Positions 1-7,899 of a DNA stretch of 15,773 nucleotides are shown piece after piece (positions within the stretch are counted from its first letter, which is position 1; each line of letters begins with the position of its first letter). The DNA lies in NCBI GenBank assembly GCA_019314105.1, contig JAFCZY010000026.1, positions 1-15,773 of the forward strand, written 5' to 3'. The translations under genes and the position numbers were made by a program. The notes beneath the pieces are model-generated. The model was not told where the DNA came from. It did not search any database and was given only the letters and a program-made list of their open reading frames with translations. The stretch is from Deltaproteobacteria bacterium (lineage in GTDB: Bacteria; Desulfobacterota; Desulfobacteria; Desulfobacterales; Desulfobacteraceae).

Positions 1-207
1 CTGCCCTAAAAATTGTCTGGCATAGGTTGAAAGGGATTCAACATATCTTCGCTGGCCTTCGGCATAGAGTGTGTCAAATGCCAGAGTTGATTTCCCTGAA
101 CCGGAAAGTCCTGTAATAACTGTTAAACTGTTCTTGGGTATTTCAACATTAATATTTTTAAGATTGTGTTCCCGGGCTCCTTCAATGATAATTTTATCTG
201 TATCCAT
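1..207 (-). CDS. uvrA: UvrA, excinuclease ABC subunit A (N-terminal 69 residues; cut by window edge)
   Basis: UvrA is the damage-recognition ATPase of nucleotide excision repair; it loads UvrB on lesions in the cytoplasm. The visible part starts with ATG at 207 and reads [18 protein letters not shown], the usual UvrA opening. Walker [10 protein letters not shown] lies at residues 33-41, followed by the conserved stretch [20 protein letters not shown] at residues 49-68. The remainder (normally more than 900 residues, with two ABC modules and zinc fingers) lies outside the window. It starts 25 bp after the pdxA stop on the same strand, so the two are probably co-transcribed. No strong Shine-Dalgarno is seen before the ATG, which would fit coupling to pdxA. 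The identification is secure; only completeness is unknown. Confidence 0.96.
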   Translation of the reverse strand, partial: MDTDKIIIEGAREHNLKNINVEIPKNSLTVITGLSGSGKSTLAFDTLYAEGQRRYVESLSTYARQFLGQ

Positions 208-232
208 TTATTGGTCTTATGGTTATTCTGGT

Positions 233-1255
233 TTAGTTATTTTGAAACATTTTATTGTTGGCCTGAAAGGCTGCCATTTTAATGGCTTCTGTTAGACTTG
301 ACGCATCTGCAATTCCCTTCCAGGCAATGTCATAGGCGGTACCATGATCTACTGAAGTCCTGATAATAGGAAGGCCAATTGTTGTGTTTACGCCGTCTTT
401 AAAATGGATAAGTTTGAACGGAATAAGGCCCTGATCATGGTACATGCAAACGACTGCATCATACCTTCCCTTCACAGCCTGGTAAAAAACAGTGTCCGGG
501 GGCAGGGGACCAAGAACTTCCAATCCTTGGTCTTTTGCAAGTCTGACAGCAGGAGCGATGATGTCTTCTTCTTCATGACCAAACATGGAGGCTTCTCCTG
601 CATGGGGGTTTAGTCCGGCAACGGCAATTCTGGGATGGGTGATATTAAACCGCTCTTTTAAAGAAGTATGGGTTAATCTTATTTTTTCGATAATTCCTTT
701 AATTGTAAGATGTCCCGATACTTGTGATAACGGGATATGGATCGTCACTAGAACAACCTTAAGTTTCTCGCCAGCCAGCATCATGGCATAATCTTCAGTC
801 ATTGTCTGATGTGCCAGTAATTCCGTATGTCCGTGAAATTGAGAGCCTGCAAGCTTTAAAGCCGTTTTTGTGATGGGACAGGTCGCAATGCCGGAAATAC
901 GGTTAGCCAATGCAAGGTCAATCCCTTTAATGATATAGTCCTGCATGGCAATTCCGGTTTCAATGGTTGGTCCTGAAAGATCGGAACCGTCCATATTAAT
1001 ATTGGAAATATCAATGATATCCAGCGTATTAAATAGATATTTACCTTGTTTGGGATCATGGATGATATTGATTTCAGGGTTGCCGTTTAAAAATTTCAAT
1101 GCCTGTTTGATAATATTGGAATCACCAAGAATAAGAGGTTTGCATAAGGCATAAATCTTGGGATCGTTTAACGCTTTTACCAGTATTTCCGGGCCGATCC
1201 CGACAGGATCTCCCATGGTAATGCCAATAATTGGAAGGGTGTGTGAATGTTTCAT
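233..1255 (-). CDS. pdxA: PdxA, 4-hydroxythreonine-4-phosphate dehydrogenase
   Basis: PdxA performs the NAD-dependent oxidation of 4-phosphohydroxy-L-threonine in the DXP-dependent route to pyridoxal phosphate; it is a cytoplasmic, metal-dependent homodimer. The 340-residue product has the usual family length and opens with the hallmark [14 protein letters not shown] (residues 11-24). The three metal-binding histidines known in E. coli PdxA (166, 211, 266) appear at 173 (TIHIPL), 218 (LNPHAGE) and 273 (MYHDQG), a constant offset of seven. The substrate motif FHGHTE is at 140-145. The ATG at 1255 is the first start in frame; no clear Shine-Dalgarno precedes it. It is followed after 25 bp by uvrA and diverges from dnaA across a 514-bp AT-rich gap. 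A PdxA2-type catabolic role is less likely, because no degradation genes are adjacent. Confidence 0.95.
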   Translation of the reverse strand: MKHSHTLPIIGITMGDPVGIGPEILVKALNDPKIYALCKPLILGDSNIIKQALKFLNGNPEINIIHDPKQGKYLFNTLDIIDISNINMDGSDLSGPTIETGIAMQDYIIKGIDLALANRISGIATCPITKTALKLAGSQFHGHTELLAHQTMTEDYAMMLAGEKLKVVLVTIHIPLSQVSGHLTIKGIIEKIRLTHTSLKERFNITHPRIAVAGLNPHAGEASMFGHEEEDIIAPAVRLAKDQGLEVLGPLPPDTVFYQAVKGRYDAVVCMYHDQGLIPFKLIHFKDGVNTTIGLPIIRTSVDHGTAYDIAWKGIADASSLTEAIKMAAFQANNKMFQNN

Positions 1256-1629
1256 TAAAATATCTATAGTATTAAGGGTTAATAATGCAAAATAAAGTGC
1301 AATATACTATTGGAAAATGAAAGTGTAAATATAATTTATGTCATAAAATTGTGAAACTACTGTTAACCTCATGCTTTTTAAAAAAATGGAATTTTTATTA
1401 AATTTGAAGCAATTAAAAGAAAAATGGAATAAATCGGAGGAAATTTATTTTTTTAGAAATTAAAGATTTGCTTTGAAAGGTTGAAATCTCTTGGAAAAAT
1501 AACTAGTTGTCGAAGTGGTTGTAATTTTTAGAAAATTTTTTGTTCCACAGAAAAAAAGTAATAAAAACAAATAATTAAAAAATTATGCCAACCAGAAATT
1601 TAAGATTAAGCTAATATGTCTTATTCGCT

Positions 1630-1662
1630 TTGACCAATAAAAAATATTTCATTAATTATAAT
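1630..1662 (+). promoter_or_regulatory. Possible promoter for dnaA
   Basis: TTGACC at 1630-1635 is a good -35 hexamer. A perfect TATAAT lies at 1657-1662, but the spacer is 21 bp, longer than usual; at the ideal 17 bp the -10 would be the poorer TAATTA (1653-1658). The position, about 100 bp ahead of the dnaA start, is suitable. The call rests only on hexamer matches in very AT-rich DNA. Confidence 0.3.
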
Positions 1663-1720
1663 CATACTTTTTTTAAATGTCCGTTTTATCCGTTAGTGGT
1701 TATTAAATTTGCTTTATAAA

Positions 1721-1752
1721 CAACTGTTTCAATTGTTTCAATTTTGTAGTTG
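1721..1752 (+). repeat. Tandem 9-mer within an inverted repeat before dnaA
   Basis: TGTTTCAAT occurs twice back to back (1725-1733 and 1734-1742), and the pair is enclosed by CAACT (1721-1725) and AGTTG (1748-1752), which are complementary. The block ends right before the dnaA Shine-Dalgarno (1753-1760). Nine-base spacing and placement suit a protein-binding site or a leader hairpin controlling dnaA, but chance is possible in AT-rich DNA. Confidence 0.4.
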
Positions 1753-1769
1753 AAGGGGAGAAGTCTTTT

Positions 1770-3134
1770 TTGGAAAACATGGGGTTATTCTGGGAAGAAG
1801 TAAAAGGCCAAATCAAAAAGACATTGCCCGATCATAGTTACAGGATGTGGATAGACCCTGTAGAGCTTCTTGAGCATGATAATCATCATATTAAATTATC
1901 CAGCCCGAATACCTATTTTATCAAACGGTTGAAAGATAATTATCTTCCGATGTTTGAAAAAGAATTTTCAAACATCGGAATTAGTGATATCCATATTGAA
2001 TTTAAAGTATCTTCCCCAAAAAAAGCAAGTGCATATCCAGCAGTTCCTTTACCATCAAAAAAATTAAAGCAAATGCATTTGCCCGGGCTTAACATAAGAT
2101 TTAATAGCGGCCGGATGTTCAAAAAAGGATTTACCTTTGATGATTTTGTAGTGGGGGACAATTCAAGTTTTGCCTATTCCGCATTATTATCCCTTTCCCA
2201 GGGAAAAATAAAAGGATCGAATATTCTTTATCTTTTAGCTAAAACAGGCCTTGGAAAAAGTCATTTATCCCAGGCCGCCGGATATCATATGATTACAAAC
2301 AACCTTTCCAGAAAGGTCTATTATATAACGGCAGAAGATTTTACCAATGAAATGATATTTTCTTTGAAAAATAATACCATAGCGCAGTTCAAAGAAAAAT
2401 ACAGGGAAAAATGTGATGTATTAATTCTTGAAGATGTTCAATTTCTGTCCGGAAAGGATGCAACACAAAAAGAACTTGCCATGACATTGGATTATCTTCT
2501 TGGAGCCGATAAAAAGATCATTTTTTCAGGATGTGAGCTTCCGGATGATATCCCCAAACTAAATGATCAGTTAAAGTCTCGCTTGACCCTTGGCGTTGTC
2601 ACACAAATTGATGCACCGGACTATACAACTCGGGTCAGGATATTAAAAAAGAAATCAAAAAAATTTGGATGTGAAATTCCCGACCAGGTCACCGAGTATA
2701 TCGCCCAGGAATTGTGCGATGATGTTCGCCAGCTTGAAAGCGGTTTGTTTGGGGTGGCCGCAAAAGGGCAGTTAATGGGGTATAATATTGATATTGCATT
2801 GGCAAAAAGTGTTCTGGAAAATATCACAAGAACGAAAAAGCGAATTACGGTTGAATCGATTAAAAAATTAGTTTGCAAAGAGTTTTCAGTCTCTCAAACT
2901 GATATCGTATCTGCTTCCAGAAAAAGAAGGATTGTAAAACCACGGCAACTGGCCATTTTTCTTTCCAGAAAGTATACGGATCAGCCCATCAAAAAAATCG
3001 GTACAAGTTTTAATAAATATCATGCAACTGCCATATATGCCATTAACGCAATTGAAAGAGAGTTAAAGCAAAAAAGCGTTCTTTATGAACAAGTAACTTA
3101 TCTTTCTAAAAAAATTGAAACAGGAAAATTTTAA
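1770..3134 (+). CDS. dnaA: DnaA-family replication initiator, divergent
   Basis: DnaA is the ATP-dependent AAA+ initiator that melts the chromosomal origin. The 454-residue product shows domain I (about 1-80, with MWIDP at 26-30), a short linker, the AAA+ domain (about 120-350; FTFDDFVVGD at 121-130) and a domain IV helix-turn-helix (about 360-454; SRKRRIVKPRQ at 383-393). The box VII arginine (LKSRL, R271) and sensor 2 arginine (R320) are kept. Key sites differ from the norm: Walker A is AKTGLGKS (157-164) with its first Gly changed to Ala, Walker B reads LILEDVQF, and the GGRDHTTV recognition motif is NKYHATA with a one-residue deletion. The TTG start is preferred because AAGGGGAG (1753-1760) is 9 nt upstream; the ATG at 1779 has poorer spacing. 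No dnaN follows. This could be the sole DnaA or a group-specific paralogue. Confidence 0.9.
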   Translation: MENMGLFWEEVKGQIKKTLPDHSYRMWIDPVELLEHDNHHIKLSSPNTYFIKRLKDNYLPMFEKEFSNIGISDIHIEFKVSSPKKASAYPAVPLPSKKLKQMHLPGLNIRFNSGRMFKKGFTFDDFVVGDNSSFAYSALLSLSQGKIKGSNILYLLAKTGLGKSHLSQAAGYHMITNNLSRKVYYITAEDFTNEMIFSLKNNTIAQFKEKYREKCDVLILEDVQFLSGKDATQKELAMTLDYLLGADKKIIFSGCELPDDIPKLNDQLKSRLTLGVVTQIDAPDYTTRVRILKKKSKKFGCEIPDQVTEYIAQELCDDVRQLESGLFGVAAKGQLMGYNIDIALAKSVLENITRTKKRITVESIKKLVCKEFSVSQTDIVSASRKRRIVKPRQLAIFLSRKYTDQPIKKIGTSFNKYHATAIYAINAIERELKQKSVLYEQVTYLSKKIETGKF

Positions 3135-4514
3135 ATGGAATTTTCTAATTCTGTTTACAGACATCTTCAAAAGATATCAGGAAAATCAAATGTCACAAGA
3201 GAAAAAGAAGAATTGTTGTGTTACTCCTATGATGCTACGGGAAACTCTTTTCTTCCGGATGCCATAGTATTTCCAGGCTCAGAAAAAGAAGTCTCCCGGA
3301 TTTTAAAACTGGCATCAAAAGAAAATTTGGTTGTGGTACCTCGTGGAGCCGGTTCCGGGATGACGGGAGGAGCCGTGCCGGTAAAAGGCGGTCTGATAAT
3401 AGTCACAAGCCGTATGAACAAAATTTTTAATATTGATGAAAATAATTTTTTAGTGAGAGTTCAACCCGGTGTTATTGTTTCTGATATCCATAAAAGTGTA
3501 GAAGAAAAAGGATTGTTTTACCCTCCGGATCCTGCCAGCTCATCTATTTGTACCATTGGGGGAAATATTGGTGAATGCGCAGGTGGACCCAGAGCGGTAA
3601 AATATGGGGTCACACGCGATTATGTCTTGGGATTAAGAGCTGTTCTGCCTTCAGGAGAAGTGATTCAAACAGGTGTTGCCACTGTAAAAGGGGTTGCCGG
3701 GTATGATCTGACGCGTCTGATTGTGGGATCTGAGGGCACCTTGGCAGTGGTCACTGAAATTACATTAAAACTATTGCCTTTGCCTGCAACGATCAAAACA
3801 ATGGCTGTCTTTTTTGACAGCGTGCAAAAGGCCGCCAAAACCGTATCCGGGATTATGCGGGAGGCGGTTGTCCCAAGATGTGTTGAATATATGGATGAAG
3901 CCTGTCTTGATCTTGTAAAAGATAATCTCAGCTTTGATTTACCTGAAAGCATTAAGGCCTTATTGATCATAGAACTGGATGGAGATGTCAGCAGTGTTGA
4001 AAAAGATGCCCGGAATATTAAAGAATTGTGTTTTTCTTATGGTGCCCTGGATGTCATCGTTGCAAAAGATCAGATAGAGGCACAAAAGCTGTGGGATGCC
4101 AGAAAAGCATTGTCTCCGGTGTTATACAAAATTGCAACCAACAAGATTAATGAGGATATCGTTGTCCCTATCGATAAAATACCGAATATGGTTCAGGTCA
4201 CCCAAAAAATTCAAAAAACATCCGGGTTAAAAGTGGTCAGTTTTGGCCATGCAGGGGATGGAAATATCCATTGCAATATAATGTATAATAAAGCGGATGA
4301 AAATGAATTAAAAAGGGCAGAAAAGGCTGTTGATGAGCTTTTTAATGCAACGTTAAGCTTAGGGGGTACTATTACCGGAGAACACGGGGTTGGTATGACG
4401 AAGATGAAATACCTGCCCCTTGAAATCGGTGCCACACAAATTGAACTAATGAAAGGGATTAAACGGGTGTTTGATCCCCAGAATATATTAAACCCGGGTA
4501 AGATTTTTCAATGA
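3135..4514 (+). CDS. FAD-linked oxidase, GlcD / D-lactate dehydrogenase family
   Basis: Members oxidise 2-hydroxy acids such as glycolate or D-lactate and pass electrons to an Fe-S partner or the quinone pool. The 459-residue product has the PCMH-type FAD-binding domain (about 35-215), including PRGAGSGMTGGAVP (69-82) and PPDPASSSICTIGGNIGECA (130-149), then the FAD-oxidase C-terminal domain (about 220-458) with GHAGDGNIHCN (371-381) and GGTITGEHGVGMTKM (410-424), whose histidines form the metal/substrate site. The ATG directly follows the dnaA TAA with no gap, and AGGA at 3122-3125 inside dnaA serves as the Shine-Dalgarno, so translation is probably coupled. No GlcE or GlcF partner lies next to it. 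The family is certain; glycolate versus lactate versus another hydroxy acid cannot be told from sequence. Confidence 0.9.
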   Translation: MEFSNSVYRHLQKISGKSNVTREKEELLCYSYDATGNSFLPDAIVFPGSEKEVSRILKLASKENLVVVPRGAGSGMTGGAVPVKGGLIIVTSRMNKIFNIDENNFLVRVQPGVIVSDIHKSVEEKGLFYPPDPASSSICTIGGNIGECAGGPRAVKYGVTRDYVLGLRAVLPSGEVIQTGVATVKGVAGYDLTRLIVGSEGTLAVVTEITLKLLPLPATIKTMAVFFDSVQKAAKTVSGIMREAVVPRCVEYMDEACLDLVKDNLSFDLPESIKALLIIELDGDVSSVEKDARNIKELCFSYGALDVIVAKDQIEAQKLWDARKALSPVLYKIATNKINEDIVVPIDKIPNMVQVTQKIQKTSGLKVVSFGHAGDGNIHCNIMYNKADENELKRAEKAVDELFNATLSLGGTITGEHGVGMTKMKYLPLEIGATQIELMKGIKRVFDPQNILNPGKIFQ

Positions 4515-4588
4515 ATATAAAAAAAAGCTAACGATCCGGATGCACAAATTTTTGACTTGAATTTTTCTCCTATAGACCAAAACAAAAA

Positions 4589-4810
4589 TTATTGAAGTTT
4601 CATTGCATAGTGGTTGTGGATTAATAATTTTTCCAAAATATCAATTTTTGGATTTTTATTATGCAGGATGCAGCATCGTATAGATATTGAGCAATACTTT
4701 GAACAAAGCTTGTTTTTTTTGTTAAATTCTCCAAAACAATCCGGTATGTCTAAGGCGTCTTTTTTAATCGAATTGTTGATCAGTATCTGGTCCAGTTGTT
4801 TTATTTCCAT
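4589..4810 (-). CDS. Small cysteine-motif protein, unknown function
   Basis: I do not recognise a named family. Read from ATG 4810 it has 73 residues (75 from the ATG at 4816). A central motif, PDCFGEFNKKNKLCSKYC, followed by C-x5-C, gives C-x10-C-x3-C-x5-C (residues 27, 38, 42, 48 in the longer version). That spacing suggests a metal-binding knuckle, and CFGEF followed by paired cysteines resembles cysteine motifs in assorted small bacterial proteins (recalled, not searched). Only the 4810 ATG has a spaced purine block (GGA, 6 nt upstream). It lies 72 bp downstream of hflX on the same strand and converges with the GlcD-like gene. An overlapping 77-codon plus-strand frame has no motif and is taken as its shadow. 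It could still be a chance frame. Confidence 0.5.
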   Translation of the reverse strand: MEIKQLDQILINNSIKKDALDIPDCFGEFNKKNKLCSKYCSISIRCCILHNKNPKIDILEKLLIHNHYAMKLQ

Positions 4811-4882
4811 ATTCATTCCATATATAGATTATTTTTTCCATATTTAGTGTAAAAAATTCTATTGGTCAATACCTAATTTTTT

Positions 4883-6505
4883 TTATATCGAAACCATTGA
4901 TTCTAATTTTTCAATCAATGGTTTTAGGGCTTGTTTTTGGGTGGCGGAAACAAGAACACCTTGGTTTAGCAACCATTTGTCCTCAAAAGTATCAAGATCA
5001 ATTCGGTCTATTTTATTAAAGACGTAGAGGGTAGGGATTTTATTTAGGTTTAAATTTTTAAGAATTTCTTCTACTGATTTTTTTTGTTGGCTGTAACGGG
5101 GATTGCTGATATCTATCACATGTAAAATAACATCTGCATCAGCCAGTTCTTCCAGAGTGGCATGAAATGATTCCATTAATTCTTTTGGAAGATTTTGGAT
5201 AAATCCGACAGTATCCGTGATAATGACTTCTGTATCCTTAGGAAATCTCAATCGCCTGCTGGAGGGGTCAAGGGTAGCAAACAATCGATTGGCTGCAACA
5301 ATCTTACTTTGAGTTAAGGTATTCAATAGAGTTGATTTGCCGGCATTTGTATAACCAACAATTGCAATAATGGGTAAATTCCTTCGTTTACGCCTGGATT
5401 TTTGTTGATAGCGTTGTTTACGGATTTTGACAATCTCTTTTTTTAACCGGTTGATCTTTTCTCTGACCCTTCGTCGATTAATTTCAAGTTTCGTCTCGCC
5501 AGGTCCTCTGCCACCGATTCCGCCGATCAACCGTGACATGGCCGTATTCTTAGTGATCAGTCGTGGTAAAAGGTATTCCATCTGAGCAAGTTCCACCTGG
5601 AATTTACCCTCCCTTGACTTAGCCTGTTTGGCAAAAATATCAAGAATCAGCTGGGTCCGGTCAATGACTTTCATTTCAACAAAATCAGTAATGGAGCGAA
5701 TCTGGGAAGCAGATAATTCCCTGTTAAACACCAGCAGAGTCGCATACTTTTGAATCGCTTGAATAATCAGGCTGGACAGTTTTCCCTTACCGACAACGAA
5801 TTTTGGATCAATGGTTTTTCTTCGTTGGATGGCTGTACCGATCACGTTGATATGGCTTGTTTTGCAAAGATCTTTAAGCTCTTCCATGGAAGCCCAGGCT
5901 TTTTTTGGATCAGAAGTCGTTGCATTAATTAAGAATGCATTTTCAGTGCCTGATTCAGGTTTGTATAAAAAATTATTTCTGGTCAACTCAGATTCAAGTG
6001 CCAGAATTTGAGACAGGCAGTCAATGTTCAGTTGATGAATGGTGCCGGGTGCTGTCACCTGATAGGGTGTTGAATTTTCACCTGGAATGATATGCCCGGA
6101 ATAAACGGTTCCGGGTTTGCCGCCCGGTGTGATACAAATAGCGGTGATATAATCCAGCTGCAACAGCGAAAGATCTGTGAGATCATCCCTTGTCAAGGGC
6201 TCTTTTTTTAAATGGGTATGAATGAGGCGTAGCCCCTTGAGCCTGCCGGGAAGGGCCATAAAGCCTGCAGTTACCGGAATGACAATTCTGTGGGACTCTC
6301 CGACAATAACATAAATAATTTTTCCATTCCGGTCGATGAGAAGACCGATCTGCCGTCTGATATCATGGGAAAGTTCAGCTAAAAGGACTGCCAGTTCCGG
6401 ATTTATAATATACTCGGGTGGTGTGCTGTAGTTATAGAGATTTTCAATTCGTTTGATCTGGGTGTTTCTCAGACCGGAAGTGTTACCGGAAAGTTTTTTC
6501 TTCAT
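4883..6505 (-). CDS. hflX: GTPase HflX with N-terminal extension
   Basis: HflX is a ribosome-binding GTPase that splits stalled or hibernating ribosomes, notably under stress. At 540 residues it is about 110 longer than E. coli HflX (426). Residues about 195-375 form the HflX N-terminal domain and coiled coil, with GGIGGRGPGETKLEINRRR at 328-346. The G domain follows: G1 GYTNAGKS (384-391), switch Thr 411 (FATLDP), G3 DTVG (431-434), G4 NKID (497-500), G5 SAT (520-522). The extra N-terminal part (about 20-190) holds IHTHLKKEPLTRDD (95-108), resembling a JAMM metal site. ATG 6505 overlaps the dnaB stop as ATGA, and AGGA lies 7 nt upstream, so it is translated with dnaB at the end of the rpsF operon. 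Confidence 0.95.
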   Translation of the reverse strand: MKKKLSGNTSGLRNTQIKRIENLYNYSTPPEYIINPELAVLLAELSHDIRRQIGLLIDRNGKIIYVIVGESHRIVIPVTAGFMALPGRLKGLRLIHTHLKKEPLTRDDLTDLSLLQLDYITAICITPGGKPGTVYSGHIIPGENSTPYQVTAPGTIHQLNIDCLSQILALESELTRNNFLYKPESGTENAFLINATTSDPKKAWASMEELKDLCKTSHINVIGTAIQRRKTIDPKFVVGKGKLSSLIIQAIQKYATLLVFNRELSASQIRSITDFVEMKVIDRTQLILDIFAKQAKSREGKFQVELAQMEYLLPRLITKNTAMSRLIGGIGGRGPGETKLEINRRRVREKINRLKKEIVKIRKQRYQQKSRRKRRNLPIIAIVGYTNAGKSTLLNTLTQSKIVAANRLFATLDPSSRRLRFPKDTEVIITDTVGFIQNLPKELMESFHATLEELADADVILHVIDISNPRYSQQKKSVEEILKNLNLNKIPTLYVFNKIDRIDLDTFEDKWLLNQGVLVSATQKQALKPLIEKLESMVSI

Positions 6506-7881
6506 TCAAATTCCTGGTACGAATCCGGTGCAAGTTCTTCAAATCGTGTATATTGACCCATAAAATGCATAAATGCAGTACCGGTAGCCCCGTTTCTGTT
6601 TTTGGAAACAATGATTTCAGCCGTACCTTTTTTAGGATTATCAGGTTCTTTATTATAGACCTCATCCCTGTAGATGAAGGCAACAATATCTGCATCCTGT
6701 TCCAGGGCACCGGACTCACGAAGGTCAGACAGCATGGGACGTTTATCAGAGCGCTGTTCAAGCATACGGTTCAGCTGGGATAAAGCCATGATCGGAACAT
6801 TCAACTCTTTTGCAAGCGCCTTTAAAGATCGTGAGATTTCAGCAATTTCAAGATCTCTTCGTTCTGTCCTGAACGGGGGTTTCATCAACTGAAGGTAATC
6901 AACAATAATCAGGCCGAGTTCATTATGTTTTTGATACAGTTTTCTTGTCTTTGCTCTTATTTCCATTACCGTAATATTGGGTGTGTCATCAATAAAAATG
7001 GGCAGTTCATTTAAAATACCTGCCGCATCTGTTGTATTTTGCCAGTCTTCCTGGCTGATAAAACCGGTTCGAAGCCGGTTTGAATCTATGCGTGCTTCTG
7101 AAGTCAGCAGCCTCATGGAAAGTTGTTCATTGGACATTTCAAGGGAGAAAACGGCAACAGGTTTGTGTTCCTCAATGGCAACATTTCTGGCAATATTTAA
7201 CGCAAAGGCTGTTTTTCCCATGCTGGGCCTTGCTGCCAGAATAATCAAATCAGATTTTTGTAATCCGGATGTAATATTGTTTAACTTTACATATCCGGTC
7301 GAAAGTCCTGAAAGCCCCCCATCGTTTCCCTGCCGCTCTTCAAGTTTATCAATATTTAAATTAATCAAATCTCCTAAATTTTGAAAGGCACTCCCTGATT
7401 TTTTTTCTGAGATATTTAAAATAGAGGTTTCGGCAAAATCAATAATATCTTCAACATTGCCTTTATCTTTCAGACACTTTTCAATAATACCTGAAGAAGC
7501 AGTTATTAATTGTCTTAAAGAGGCTTTGCCCTTAATAATTTTGGCATAATGAACCGCATTTACAGCAATCGGAGCTGCATCGGAAATGGCGGCAAGATAG
7601 GCAACTCCACCGATACTTTCAAGTTCTTCTTTTTCTTTGAGTCGATTGGCAACCGTCACCAGATCCGCAGGTTCTTCTTTGCTGGCAAGTTCTATTATTG
7701 CCCGGAATATTTTTTTATGAGCACCTTTATAGAAGTCCTCATAAGATATGATGTTAATAATATCATCAAGGCTGTCATTATTAATAAATATAGCACTTAA
7801 TATTGATTCTTCCGCATCAATATCATGGGGAGGCGTTTTGATGAGAAGTGGGTCGGTGGCTATTTTATTTTTTATGGTCAC
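6502..7881 (-). CDS. dnaB: Replicative DNA helicase DnaB
   Basis: DnaB is the hexameric 5'-3' helicase of the replication fork, which binds primase and the clamp loader. The 459-residue product has the usual length: an N-terminal helical domain (about 18-120, PPHDIDAEESILSAI), a linker, and the RecA-type motor with Walker A ARPSMGKTAF (217-226), SLEMS (246-250), Walker B LGLIIVDYLQLM (322-333), SQLNR (368-372) and KNRNGATG (427-434). The start taken is GTG at 7881, which lacks a well-spaced Shine-Dalgarno. The only strong one, GGAGG (7902-7906), is 20 nt upstream inside a palindrome; an in-frame ATT at 7894-7896 would be spaced correctly, so the start is uncertain. It sits between rplI and hflX in one operon. 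No intein or frameshift is seen. Confidence 0.96.
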   Translation of the reverse strand: MTIKNKIATDPLLIKTPPHDIDAEESILSAIFINNDSLDDIINIISYEDFYKGAHKKIFRAIIELASKEEPADLVTVANRLKEKEELESIGGVAYLAAISDAAPIAVNAVHYAKIIKGKASLRQLITASSGIIEKCLKDKGNVEDIIDFAETSILNISEKKSGSAFQNLGDLINLNIDKLEERQGNDGGLSGLSTGYVKLNNITSGLQKSDLIILAARPSMGKTAFALNIARNVAIEEHKPVAVFSLEMSNEQLSMRLLTSEARIDSNRLRTGFISQEDWQNTTDAAGILNELPIFIDDTPNITVMEIRAKTRKLYQKHNELGLIIVDYLQLMKPPFRTERRDLEIAEISRSLKALAKELNVPIMALSQLNRMLEQRSDKRPMLSDLRESGALEQDADIVAFIYRDEVYNKEPDNPKKGTAEIIVSKNRNGATGTAFMHFMGQYTRFEELAPDSYQEFE

Positions 7882-7899
7882 AATATAATTTTTAATAGG

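Larger units (their letters stand above)
1256..1769. other. AT-rich intergenic region upstream of dnaA; possible regulatory or origin DNA
   Basis: This 514-bp divergent gap between pdxA and dnaA holds no credible coding sequence and is strongly AT-rich with many A and T runs. Seen in it: one near-consensus DnaA box, TGTTCCACA at 1541-1549 (8 of 9 to TTWTNCACA), a TTGACC hexamer with downstream AT boxes at 1630-1662, and a tandem 9-mer inside a short inverted repeat at 1721-1752. Origins often lie beside dnaA, but one weak box is thin evidence and dnaN is absent, so an origin is only a possibility. Promoters for both flanking genes must lie here. Confidence 0.5.

Noticed and set aside
1436..1440. 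GGAGG resembling a Shine-Dalgarno
   Set aside because: No start codon at usable distance and no following frame.
1846..1854. TGTGGATAG, a near DnaA box inside dnaA
   Set aside because: It encodes the conserved MWI of domain I, so the match is explained by coding.
4615..4623. TGTGGATTA, a near DnaA box
   Set aside because: Single isolated site inside a possible coding frame; no cluster.
4614..4847. Plus-strand frame of 77 codons
   Set aside because: It lies opposite the cysteine-motif ORF, is dominated by Phe/Ile/Ser from AT-rich DNA, and has no motif or ribosome site.
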